Assembly: GCA_963932145.1 (NCBI GenBank)
Contig: OZ010611.1
Coordinates: 56,677,292 to 56,741,291 of the forward strand
Length of the DNA stretch: 64,000 nt
DNA from: Acanthosepion lycidas
Taxonomy: Eukaryota > Mollusca > Cephalopoda > Sepiida > Sepiidae
Reading direction: 5' to 3'
How positions within the stretch are numbered: position 1 is the first letter of the stretch; each line of letters begins with the position of its first letter. The position numbers and the translations under genes were made by a program. The notes beneath the pieces are model-generated. The model did not search any database. It saw only the letters and a list, made by a program, of their open reading frames with translations, and had not been told where the DNA came from. Shown here piece by piece: positions 12,961 to 25,700 of the stretch.

Positions 12961-15900
12961 GCCCCTTTCTAAATCTTGGTTGAAATTATTTTTCATTCTA
13001 ATTAATAGAAATGGAGTAGTGTGCAATTGTGTCGTCTCATACAACAGTGAGTGAAGAGAAAAAATTTGTGGGCACACAATGGGTGATCATTGTCTTATTC
13101 TCTGCTGTTTGTGCCTTGTCTTTAGCTTTTTCTTCTATATTTAACTTTATGTAGATGCTAGGCCCCTTTCTAAATCTTGGTTGAAATTATTTTTCATTCT
13201 AATTCATAGAAATGGAGTAGCGTGCAGTGGTGTCGTCTCATACAACAGTGAGTTAGGAGAAAAAATTTGTGGGCACAAAATGGGTGATCAGAGTCTTATT
13301 CTCTTCTGTTTGTGCCTTGTCTTTAGCTTTTTCTTCTATATTTAACATTATGTAGAGGCTAGGCCCCCCTCTAAATCTTGGTTGAAATTATTTTTCATTC
13401 TAATTCATAGAAATGTAGTAGCGTGCAAAGGTGTCGTCTCATACAGCAGTGAGTTAGGAGAAAAAATTTGTTGGCACAAAATGGGTGATCAGTGTCTTAT
13501 TCTCTTCTGTTTGTGCCTTGTCTTTAGCTTTTTCTTCTATATTTAACTTTATGCAGAGGCTAGGCCCCCCTCTAAATCTTGGTTGAAATTATTTTTCATT
13601 CTAATTCGTAGAAATGGAGTAGCGTGCAATGGTGTCGTCTCATACAACAGTGAGTTAGGAGAAAAAATTTGTGGGCACAAAATGGGTGATCAGTGGCTTA
13701 TTCTCTGCTGTTGTGCCTTGTCTTTAGCTTTTTCTTCTATATTTAACTTTATGTAGAGGCTAGGCCCTTTTCTAAATCTTGGTTGAAATTATTTTTCATT
13801 CTAATTCATAGAAATGGAGCAGCGTGCAATGGTGTCATCTCATACAACAGTGAGTTAGGAGAAAAAATTTGTGGGCACAAAATGGGTGATCAGTCTCTTA
13901 TTCTCTTCAGTTTGTGCCTTGTCTTTAGCTTTTTCTTCTATATTTGACATTATGTAGAGGCTAGGCCCCCCTCTAAATCTTGGTTGAAATTATTTTTCAT
14001 TCTAATTCATAGAAATGGAGTAACGTGCAATGGTGTCGTCTCATACAACAGTGAGTTAGGAGAAAAAATTTGTGCGCACAAAATGGGTGATCAGTGTCTT
14101 ATTCTCTTCTGTTTGTGCCTTGTCTTTAGCTTTTTCTTCTATATTTAACTTTATGTAGAGGCTAGGCCCCCCTATAAATCTTGGTTGAAATTATTTTTCA
14201 TTCTAATTAATAGAAATGGAGTAGCGTGCAATGGCGTCATCTCATACAACAGTGAGTTAGGAGAAAAAATTTGTGGGCACAAAATGGGTGATCAGTGTCT
14301 TATTCTCTTCTGTTTGTGCCTTGTCTTTAGCTTTTTCTTCTATATTTGACATTATGTAGAGGCTAGGCCCCCCTCTAAATCTTGGTTGAAATTATTTTTC
14401 ATTCTAATTCATAGAAATGGAGTAACGTGCAATGGTGTCGTCTCATACAACAGTGAGTTAGGAGAAAAAATTTGTGGGCACAAAATGGGTGATCAGTGTC
14501 TTATTCTCTTCTGTTTGTGCCTTGTCTTTAGCTTTTTCTTCTATATTTAACATTATGTAGACGCTAGGCCCCCCTCTAAATCTTGTTTGAAATTATTTTT
14601 CATTCTAATTCATAGAAATGGATTAGCGTGCAGTGGTGTCGTTTCATACAACAGTGAGTTAGGAGAAAAAATTTGTGGGCACAAAATGGGTGACCAGTGT
14701 CTTATTCTCTTCTGTTTGTGCCTTGTCTTTAGCTTTTTCTTCTATATTTAACTTTATGTAGAGGCTAGGCCACTTTCTAAATCTTGGTTGAAATTATTTT
14801 TCATTCTAATTCATAGAAAATGAGTAGCGTGCAATGGTGTCGTCTCATACAACAGTGAGTTAGGAGAAGAAATTTGTGGGCACAAAATGAGTGATCAGTG
14901 TCTTATTCTCTTCTGTTTGTGCCTTGTCTTTAGCTTTTTCTTCTATATTTAACTTTATGTAGAGGCTAGACCCCCCTCTAAATCTTGGTTGAAATTATTT
15001 TTCATTCTAATTCATAGAAATGGAGTAACGTGCAATGGTGTCGTCTCATACAACAGTGAGTTAGGAGAAAAAATTTGTGGGCACAAAATGGGTGATCAGT
15101 GACTTATTCTCTTCTGTTTGTGCCTTGTCTTTAACTTTTTCTTCTATATTTAACTTTATGTAGAGGCTAGGCCAACCTCTTAATCTTGGTTGAAATTATT
15201 TTTCATTCTAATTCATAGAAATGGAGTAGCGTGCAATGGTGTCGTCTCATACAACAGTGAGTGAAGAGAAAAAATTTGTGGGCACAAAATGGGTGATCAG
15301 TGTCTTATTCTCTGCTGTTTGTGCCTTGTCTTTAGCTTTTTCTTCTATATTTAACTTTATGTAGAGGCTAGGCCCCTTTCTAAATCTTGGTTGAAATTAT
15401 TTTTCATTCTAATTCATAGAAATGGAGTAGCGTGCAATGGTGTCGTTTCATACAACAGTGAGTTAGGAGAAAAAATTTGTGGGCACAAAATGGCTGATCA
15501 GTGTCTTATTCTCCTCTGTTTGTGCCTTGTCTTTAGCTTTTTCTTCTATATTTAACTTTATGTAGAGGCTAGGCCCCCCTCTAAATCTTGGTTAAAATTA
15601 TTTTTCATTCTAATTCATAGAAATGGAGTAGCATGCAATGGTGTCGTATCATACAACAGTGAGTTAGGAGAAAAAATTTGTGGGCACAAAATGGCTGATC
15701 AGTGTCTTATTCTCCTCTGTTTGTGCCTTGTCTTTAGCTTTTTCTTCTATATTTAACTTTATGTAGAGTCTAGACCGCCCTCTAAATCTTGGTTGAAATT
15801 ATTTTTCATTCTAATTCATAGAAATGGAGTAGCGTGCAATGGTGTCGTCTCATACAACAGTGAGTTAGTAGAAAAATTTGTTGGCACAAAATGGGTGATC

Positions 15901-18179
15901 AGTGTCTTATTCTCTTCTGTTTGTGCCTTGTCTTTAGCTTTTTCTTCTATATTTGACTTTAAGTAGTGGCTAGGCCCCTTTCTAAATCTTGGTTGAAATT
16001 ATTTTTCATTCTAATTAATAGAAATGGAGTAGCGTGCAATGGTGTCGTCTCATACAACAGTGAGTAAGGAGAAAAAATTTGTGGGCACAAAATGGGTGAT
16101 CAGTGTCTTATTCTCTTCTGTTTGTGCCTTGTCTTTAGCTTTTTCTTCTATATTTAACTTTATGTAGAGGCTAGGCCAACCTCTTAATCTTGGTTGAAAT
16201 TATTTTTCATTCTAATTAATAGAAATGGAGTAGTGTGCAATTGTGACGTCTCATACAACAGTGAGTTAGGAGAAAAAATTTGTTGGCACAAAATGGGTGA
16301 TCAGTGTCTTATTCTCTTCTATTTGTGCCTTGTCTTTAGCTTTTTCTTCTATATTTAACCTTATGTAGAGGCTAGGCCCCTTTCTAAATCTTGGTTTTAA
16401 TTATTTTACATTCTAATTCATAGAAATGGAGTAGCGTGCAATGGTGTCGTCTCATACAACAGTGAGTTAGTAGAAAAAATTTGTGGGCACAAAATGGGTG
16501 ATCAGTGTCTTATTCTCTTCTGTTTGTGCCTTGTCTTTAGCTTTTTCTTCTATATTTAACTTTAAGTAGAGGCTAAGCCCCTTTCTAAATCTTGGTTGAA
16601 ATTATTTTTTATTCTAATTCATAGAAATGGAGTAGCGTGCAATGGTGTCGTCTCATACAACGGTGAGTTAGGAGAAAATATTTGTGGGCACAAATTGGGT
16701 GATCAGTGTCTTATCCTCTTCTGTTTGTGCCTTGTCTTTAGCTTTTTCTTCTATATTTAACTTTATGTAGAGGCTAGGCCCCCCTCTAAATCTTGGTTGA
16801 AATTATTTTTCATCCTAATTCATAGAAATGGAGTAGCGTGCAATGGTGTCGTCTCATACAACAGTGAGTTAGTAGAAAAAATTTGTAAGCACAAAATGGG
16901 TGATCAGTGTCTTATTCTCTTCTGTTTGTGACTTGTCTTTAGCTTTTTCTTCTATATTTAACTTTATGTAGAGGCTAGGCCCCCCTCTAAATCTTGGTTG
17001 AAATTATTTTTCATTCTAATTAATAGAAATGGAGTAGCGTTCAATGGTGTCGTCTCATACAACAGTGAGTTAGGAGAAAAAATTTGTGGGCACAAAATGT
17101 GTGATCAGTGTCTTCTTCCCTTCTGTTTGTGCCTTGTCTTTAGCTTTTTCTTCTATATTTAACTTTATGTAGAGGCTAGGCCCCTTTCTAAATCTTCGTT
17201 GAAATTATTTTTCCTTCTAATTCATAGAAATGGAGAAGCGTGCAATGGTGTCGTCTCATGCAACAGTGAGTTAGGAGAAAAATTTTGTGGGCACAAAATG
17301 GGTGATCAGTGTCTTATCCTCTTCTGTTGTGCCTTGTCTTTAGCTTTTTCTTCTATATTTAACTTTATGCAGAGGCTAGGCCCCCCTCTAAATCTTGGTT
17401 GAAATTATTTTTCATTCTAATTAATAGAAATGGAGTAGCGTTCAATGGTGTCGTCTCATACAACAGTGAGTTAGGAGAAAAAATTAGTGGGCACAAAATG
17501 GCTGATCAGTGTCTTATTCTCTTCTGTTTGTGCCTTGTCTTTAGCTTTTTCTTCTATATTTAACTTTATGTAGAGGCTAGTCCCCTTTCTAAATCTTGGT
17601 TGGAATTATTTTTCATTCTAATTCGTAGAAATGGAGTAGCGTGCAATGGTGTCGTCTAATACAACAGTGAATTAGGAGAATAAATTTGTGGGCACAAAAT
17701 GGGTGATCAGTGTCTTATTCTCTTCTGTTTGTGCCTTGTGTTTAGCTTTTTCTTCTATATTTAACTTTATGTAGAGGCTAGGCCCCCCTCTAAATCTTGG
17801 TTGAAATTATTTTTCATTCTAATTCATAGAAATGGAGTAGCGTGCAATGGTGTCGTCTCATACAACAGTGAGTTAGTAGAAAAAATTTGTGGGCACAAAA
17901 TGGGTGATCAGTGTCTTATTCTCTTCAGTTTGTGCCTTGTCTTTAGTTTTTTCTTCTATATTTAACTTTATGTAGAGGCTTGTCCCCTTTCTAAATCTTG
18001 GTTGGAATTATTTTTCATTCTAATTCGTAGAAATGGAGTAGCGTGCAATGGTGTCGTCTCATACAACAGTGAATTAGGAGAAAAAATTTGTGGGCACAAA
18101 ATGGGTGATCAGTGTCTTATTCTCTTCTGTTTGTGCCTTGTCTTTAGCTTTTTCTTCTATATTTAACTTTATGTAGAGG

Positions 18180-20400
18180 CTAGGCCCCCCTCTAAATCTT
18201 GGTTGAAATTATTTTTCATTCTAATTAATAGAAATGGAGTAGCGTTCAATGGTGTCGACTCATACAACAGTGAGTTAGGAGAAAAAATTTGTGGGCACAA
18301 AATGTGTGATCAGTGTCTTATTCTCTTCTGTTTATGCCTTGTCTTTAGCTTTTTCTTCTATATTTAACTTTATGTAGAGGCTAGGCCCCTTTCTAAATCT
18401 TCGTTGAAATTATTTTTCCTTCTAATTCATAGAAATGGAGTAGCGTGCAATGGTGTCGTCTCATACAACAGTGAATTAGGAGAAAAAATTTGTGGGCACA
18501 AAATGGGTGATCAGTGTCTTATTCTTTTCTGTTTGTGCCTTGTCTTTAGCTTTTTCTTCTATATTTAACTTTATGTAGAGGCTAGGCCCCTTTCTAAATC
18601 TTGGTTGGAATTATTTTTCATTCTAATTCATAGAAATGGAGTAGCGTGCAATGGTGTCATCTCATACAACTGTGAGTTAGGAGAAAAAATTTGTGGGCAC
18701 AAAATGGGTGATCAGTGTCTTATTCTCTTCTGTTTATGCCTTGTCTTTAGCTTTTTCTTCTATATTTAACTTTATGTAGAGGCTAGGCCCCTTTCTAAAT
18801 CTTCGTTGAAATTATTTTTCCTTCTAATTCATAGAAATGGAGTAGCGTGCAATGGTGTCGTCTCATGCAACAGTGAGTTAGGAGAAAAAATTTGTGGGCA
18901 CAAAATGGGTGATCAGTGTCTTATTCTCTTCTGTTTGTGCCTTGTCTTTAGCTTTTTCTTCTATATTTAACTTTATGTAGAGGCTAGGCCCCTTTCTAAA
19001 TCTTGGTTGGAATTATTTTTCATTCTAATTCATAGAAATGGAGTAGCGTGCAATGGTGTCATCTCATACAACTGTGAGTTAGGAGAAAAAATTTGTGGGC
19101 ACAAAATGGGTGATCAGTGTCTTATTCTCTTCTGTTTATGCCTTGTCTTTAGCTTTTTCTTTTATATTTAACTTTATGTAGAGGCTAGGCCCCCCTCTAA
19201 ATCTTGGTTGAAATTATTTTTCATTCTAATTAATAGAAATGGAGTAGCGTGCAATGGTGTCGTCTCAAACAACAGTGAGTTAGGAGAAAAAATTTGTGGG
19301 CACAAAATGGGTGATCAGTGTCTTATTCTCTTCTGTTTATGCCTTGTCTTTAGCTTTTTCTTCTATATTTAACTTTATGTAGAGGCTAGGCCCCTTTCTA
19401 AATCTTCGTTGAAATTATTTTTCCTTCTAATTCATAGAAATGGAGTAGCGTGCAATGGTGTCGTCTCATGCAACAGTGAGTTAGGAGAAAAAATTTGTGG
19501 GCACAAAATGGGTGATCAGTGCCTTATTCTCTTCTGTTTGTGCCTTGTCTTTAGCTTTTTCTTCTATATTTAACTTTATGTAGAGGCTTGTCCCCTTTCT
19601 AAATCTTGGTTGGAATTATTTTTCATTCTAATTCGTAGAAATGGAGTAGCGTGCAATGGTGTCGTCTCATACAACAGTGAATTAGGAGAAAAAATTTGTG
19701 GGCACAAAATGGGTGATCAGTGTCTTATTCTCTTCTGTTTGTGCCTTGTCTTTAGCTTTTTCTTCTATATTTAACTTTATGTAGAGGCTAGGCCCCCCTC
19801 TAAATCTTGGTTGAAATTATTTTTCATTCTAATTAATAGAAATGGAGTAGCGTTCAATGGTGTCGACTCATACAACAGTGAGTTAGGAGAAAAAATTTGT
19901 GGGCACAAAATGGGTGATCAGTGTCTTATTCTCTTCTGTTTATGCCTTGTCTTTAGATTTTCTCCTATATTTAACTTTATGTAGAGGCTAGGCCCCTTTC
20001 TAAATCTTCGTTGAAATTATTTTTCCTTCTAATTCATAGAAATGGAGTAGCGTGCAATGGTGTCGTCTCATGCAACAGTGAGTTAGGAGAAAAAATTTGT
20101 GGGCACAAAATGGGTGATCAGTGTCTTATTCTCTTCTGTTTGTGCCTTGTCTTTAGCTTTTTCTTCTATATTTAACTTTATGTAGAGGCTAGTCCCCTTT
20201 CTAAATCTTGGTTGGAATTATTTTTCATTCTAATTCGTAGAAATGGAGTAGCGTGCAATGGTGTCGTCTCATACAACAGTGAATTAGGAGAAAAAATTTG
20301 TGGGCACAAAATGGGTGATCAGTGTCTTATTCTCTTCTGTTTGTGCCTTGTCTTTAGCTTTTTCTTCTATATTTAACTTTATGTAGAGGCTAGGCCCCCC
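18180..20400. repeat. Trimer (603-bp) higher-order repeat, left core
   Basis: Here type a, b and c monomers are arranged in about three and a half units, with the catgcaac marker at 18,864, 19,467 and 20,069 (603 and 602 bp apart). Copies of the same type in neighbouring units are nearly identical, while types a, b and c differ from each other at many linked positions. That is the usual sign of a higher-order repeat unit being the copied unit. Confidence 0.85.
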
Positions 20401-22739
20401 TCTAAATCTTGGTTGAAATTATTTTTCATTCTAATTCATAGAAATGGAGTAGCGTGCAATGGTGTCGTCTCATACAACAGTGAGTTAGTAGAAAAAATTT
20501 GTGGGCACAAAATGGGTGATCAGTGTCTTATTCTCTTCAGTTTGTGCCTTGTCTTTAGCTTTTTCTTCTATATTTAACTTTATGTAGAGGCTAGGCCCCG
20601 CTCTAAATCTTGGTTAAAATTATTTTTCATTCTAATTCATAGAAATGGAGTAGCGTGCAATAGTGTCGTCTCATACAACAGTGAGTTAGGAGAAGAATTT
20701 CGTGGGCACAAAATGGGTGATCAGTGTTTTATTCTCTTCTGTTTGTGCCTTGTCTTTAGCTTTTTCTTCTATATTTAACTTTATGTAGAGGCTAGGCCCC
20801 CATCTAAATCTTGGTTGAAATTATTTTTCATTCTAATTCATGGAAATGGAGTAGCGTGCAATGGTGTCGTCTCATACAACAGTGAGTTAGTAGAAAAAAT
20901 GTGTGGGCACAAAATGGGTGATCAGTGTCTTATTTTCTTCTGTTTGTACCTTGTCTTTAGCTTTTTCTTCTATATTTAACTTTATGTAGAGGCTAGGCCC
21001 CTTTCTAAATCTTGGTTGGAATTATTTTTCATTCTAATTCATAGAAATGGAGTAGCGTGCAATGGTGTCATCTCATACAACAGTGAGTTAGGAGAAAAAA
21101 TTTGTGGGCACAAAATGGGTGATCAGTGTCTTATTCTTTTTTGTTTGTGCCTTGTGTTTAGATTTTTCTTCTATATTTAACTTTATGTAGAGGCTAGTCC
21201 CCCCTCTAAATCTTGGTTGAAATTATTTTTCATTCTAATTCATAGAAATGGAGTAGTGTGCAATGGTGTCGTCTCATACAACAGTGAGTTAGGAGAAAGA
21301 ATTTGTTGGCACAAAATGTGTGATCAGTGTCTTATTCTCTTCTGTTTGTGCCTTGTCTTTAGCTTTTTCTTCTATATTTAAATTTATGTAGAGGCTAGGC
21401 CCCCCTCTAAATCTTCGTTGAAATTATTTTTCATTCTAATTAATAGAAATGGAGTAGCGTGAAATGGTGTCGTCTCATAAAAATGTGAGTTAGCAGATAA
21501 AATTTGTGGGCACAAAATGGGTGATCAGTGTCTTATTCTCTTCTGTTTATGCCTTGTCTTTAGTTTTTTCTTCTATATTTAACTTTATATAGAGGCTAGT
21601 CCCCTTTCTAAATCTTGGTTGAAATTATTTTTCATTCTAATTCATAGAAATGGAGTAGCATGCAATGGTGTCGTCTCATACAACAGTGAGTTAGGAGAAA
21701 AATTTTGTGGGCACAAAATGGGTGATAAGTGTCTTATTCTCTTCTGTTTGTGCCTTGTCTTTAGCTTTTTCTTCTATATTTAACTTTATGTAGAGGCTAG
21801 GCCCCCCTCTAAATCTTGGTTGAAATTATTTTTCATTCTAATTCATAGAAATGGAGTAGCGTTCAATGGTGTCGTCTCATACAACAGTGAGTTAGGAGAA
21901 AAATTTTGTGGGCACAAAATGGGTGATCAGTGTCTTACTCTCTTCTGTTTGTGCCTTGTCTTTAGCTTTTCCTTCTATATTTAACTTTATGTAGAGGCTA
22001 GGCCCCCCTCTAAATCTTGGTTGAAATTATTTTTCATTGTAATTAATAGAAATGGAGTAGCGTTCAATGGTGTCGTCTCATACAACAGTGAGTTAGGAGA
22101 AAAAATTTGTGCGCACAAAATGGGTGATCAGTGTCTTATTCTCTTCTGTTTGTGCCTTGTCTTTAGCTTTTTCTTCTATATTTAACTTTATGTAGAGGCT
22201 AGGCCCCTTTCTAAATCTTCGTTGAAATTATTTTTCATTCTAATTCATAGAAATGGAGTCGCGTGCAATGGTGTCGTCTCATACAACAGTGAGGTAGGAG
22301 AAAGAATTTGTTGGCACAAAATGGGTGATCAGTGTCTTATTCTCTTCTGTTTGTGCCTTGTCTTTAGCTTTTTCTTCTATATTGAACTTTATGTAGAGGC
22401 TAGGCCTCCCTCTAAATCTTGGTTGAAATTATTTTTCATTCTAATTAATAGAAATGGAGTAGCGTTCAATGGTGTCGTCTCATACAACAGTGAGTTAGGA
22501 GAAAAATTTGTGGGCACAAAATGGGTGATCAGTGTCTTATTCTCTTCTGTTTGTGCCTTGTCTTTAGCTTTTTCTTCTATATTTAACTTTATGTAGAGGC
22601 TAGGCCCCCCTCTAAATCTTGGTTGAAATTATTTTTCATTGTAATTAATAGAAATGGAGTAGCGTTCAATGGTGTCGTCTCATACAACAGTGAGTTAGGA
22701 GAAAAAATTTGTGGGCACAAAATGGGTGATCAGTGTCTT

Positions 22740-25700
22740 ATTCTCTTCTCTTTATGCCTTGTCTTTAGCTTTTTCTTCTATATTTAACTTTATGTAGAGG
22801 CTAGGCCCCTTTCTAAATCTTCGTTGAAATTATTTTTCCTTCTAATTCATAGAAATGGAGTAGCGTGCAATGGTGTCGTCTCATGCAACAGTGAGTTAGG
22901 AGAAAAAATTTGTGGGCACAAAATGGGTGATCAGTGTCTTATTCTCTTCTGTTTGTGCCTTGTCTTTAGCTTTTTCTTCTATATTTAACTTTATGTAGAG
23001 GCTAGTCCCCTTTCTAAATCTTGGTTCGAATTATTTTTCATTCTAATTCGTAGAAATGGAGTAGCGTGCAATGGTGTCGTCTCATACAACAGTGAATTAG
23101 GAGAAAAAATTTGTGGGCACAAAATGGGTGATCAGTGTCTTATTCTCTTCTGTTTGTGCCTTGTCTTTAGCTTTTTCTTCTATATTTAACTTTATGTAGA
23201 GGCTAGGCCCCCCTCTAAATCTTGGTTGAAATTATTTTTCATTCTAATTAATAGAAATGGAGTAGCGTTCAATGGTGTCGACTCATACAACAGTGAGTTA
23301 GGAGAAAAAATTTGTGGGCACAAAATGGGTGATCAGTGTCTTATTCTCTTCTGTTTATGCCTTGTCTTTAGCTTTTTCTTCTATATTTAACTTTATGTAG
23401 AGGCTAGGCCCCTTTCTAAATCTTCGTTGAAATTATTTTTCCTTCTAATTCATAGAAATGGAGTAGCGTGCAATGGTGTCGTCTCATGCAACAGTGAGTT
23501 AGGAGAAAAAATTTGTGGGCACAAAATGGGTGATCAGTGTCTTATTCTCTTCTGTTTGTGCCTTGTCTTTAGCTTTTTCTTCTATATTTAACTTTATGTA
23601 GAGGCTAGTCCCCTTTCTAAATCTTGGTTGGAATTATTTTTCATTCTAATTCATAGAAATGGAGTAGCGTGCAATGGTGTCGTCTCATACAACAGTGAAT
23701 TAGGAGAAAAAATTTGTGGGCACAAAATGGGTGATCAGTGTCTTATTCTCTTCTGTTTGTGCCTTGTCTTTAGCTTTTTCTTCTATATTTAACTTTATGT
23801 AGAGGCTAGTCCCCTTTCTAAATCTTGGTTCGAATTATTTTTCATTCTAATTCGTAGAAATGGAGTAGCGTGCAATGGTGTCGTCTCATACAACAGTGAA
23901 TTAGGAGAAAAAATTTGTGGGCACAAAATGGGTGATCAGTGTCTTATTCTCTTCTGTTTGTGCCTTGTCTTTAGCTTTTTCTTCTATATTTAACTTTATG
24001 TAGAGGCTAGGCCCCCTCTAAATCTTGGTTGAAATTATTTTTCATTCTAATTAATAGAAATGGAGTAGCGTTCAATGGTGTCGACTCATACAACAGTGAG
24101 TTAGGAGAAAAAATTTGTGGGCACAAAATGGGTGATCAGTGTCTTATTCTCTTCTGTTTATGCCTTGTCTTTAGCTTTTTCTTCTATATTTAACTTTATG
24201 TAGAGGCTAGGCCCCTTTCTAAATCTTCGTTGAAATTATTTTTCCTTCTAATTCATAGAAATGGAGTAGCGTGCAATGGTGTCGTCTCATGCAACAGTGA
24301 GTTATGAGAAAAAATTTGTGGGCACAAAATGGGTGATCAGTGTCTTATTCTCTTCTGTTTGTGCCTTGTCTTTAGCTTTTTCTTCTATATTTAACTTTAT
24401 GTAGAGGCTAGTCCCCTTTCTAAATCTTGGTTGGAATTATTTTTCATTCTAATTCATAGAAATGGAGTAGCGTGCAATGGTGTCGTCTCATACAACAGTG
24501 AATTAGGAGAAAAAATTTGTGGGCACAAAATGGGTGATCAGTGTCTTATTCTCTTCTGTTTGTGCCTTGTCTTTAGCTTTTTCTTCGATATTTAACTTTA
24601 TGTAGAGGCTAGGCCCCCCTCTAAATCTTGGTTGAAATTATTTTTCATTCTAATTAATAGAAATGGAGTAGCGTTCAATGGTGTCGACTCATACAACAGT
24701 GAGTTAGGAGAAAAAATTTGTGGGCACAAAATGGGTGATCAGTGTCTTATTCTCTTCTGTTTATGCCTTGTCTTTAGCTTTTTCTTCTATATTTAACTTT
24801 ATGTAGAGGCTAGGCCCCTTTCTAAATCTTCGTTGAAATTATTTTTCCTTCTAATTAATAGAAATGGAGTAGCGTGCAATGGTGTCGTCTCATGCAACAG
24901 TGAGTTAGGAGAAAAAATTTGTGGGCACAAAATGGGTGATCAGTGTCTTATTCTCTTCTGTTTGTGCCTTGTCTTTAGCTTTTTCTTCTATATTTAACTT
25001 TATGTAGAGGCTAGGCCCCCCTCTAAATCTTGGTTGAAATTATTTTTCATTCTAATTAATAGAAATGGAGTAGCAGGCAATGGTGTCGTCTCATACAACA
25101 GTGAGTTAGTAGAAAAAATTTGTGGGCACAAAATGGGTGATCAGTGTCTTATTCTCTTCTGTTTGTACCTTGTCTTTAGCTCTTTCTTCTATATTTAACT
25201 TTATGTAGAGGCTAGGCCCCTTTTTAAATCTTGGTTGGAATTATTTTTCATTCTAATTCATAGAAATGGAGTAGCGTGCAATGGTGTCGTCTCATACAAC
25301 TGTGAGTTAGCAGATAAAATTTGTGGGCACAAAATGGGTGATCAGTGTCTTATTCTCTTCTGTTTATGCCTTGTCTTTAGCTTTTTCTTCTATATTTAAC
25401 ATTATGTAGAGGCTAGGCCCCCCTCTAAATCTTGGTTGAAATTATTTTTCATTCTAATTAATAGAAATGGAGTAGCGTTCAATGGTGTCGACTCATACAA
25501 CAGTGAGTTAGGAGAAAAAATTTGTGGGCACAAAATGGGTGATCAGTGTCTTATTCTCTTCTGTTTATGCCTTGTCTTTAGCTTTTTCTTCTATATTTAA
25601 CTTTATGTAGAGGCTAGGCCCCTTTCTAAATCTTGGTTGGAATTATTTTTCATTCTAATTCATAGAAATGGAGTAGCGTGCAATGGTGTCGTCTCATGCA

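Larger units (their letters stand above)
1..16400. repeat. Zone A: mixed monomer types with long-period copying
   Basis: Diagnostic variants here are tctctgctg, tggctgatcag paired with ctcctctg, gtgagtgaagag, ttagtagaaaaa, caacctcttaat and tttgactttaagtagcgg. They occur as linked runs that reappear many monomers later. The tttgac..aagtagcgg marker lies at 3,499, 6,312, 7,115, 9,525, 12,942 and (as tagtgg) 15,955. These spacings are about 14, 4, 12, 17 and 15 monomers, each within 1-2 bp of an exact multiple of 201. No single higher-order period holds throughout, so the zone looks like overlapping duplications rather than a regular higher-order repeat. The right boundary is approximate and is drawn where these variants give way to those of zone B. 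Confidence 0.8.

Noticed and set aside
17199-17402. Open frame of 67 codons (+)
   Set aside because: One satellite monomer in the same frame; a one-base loss and local variants shift where it stops. Not a gene.
22222-22596. Open frame of 124 codons (+)
   Set aside because: Two monomers joined by a changed stop, as at 12,579. Not a gene.
23023-23033. RNA polymerase III B-box-like ggttcgaatta (also 23,827 and 25,836)
   Set aside because: It matches nine of the eleven B-box bases but ends in ta instead of cc, has no convincing A box at the right distance, and is a one-base variant of the common ggttggaatta. Most likely chance.
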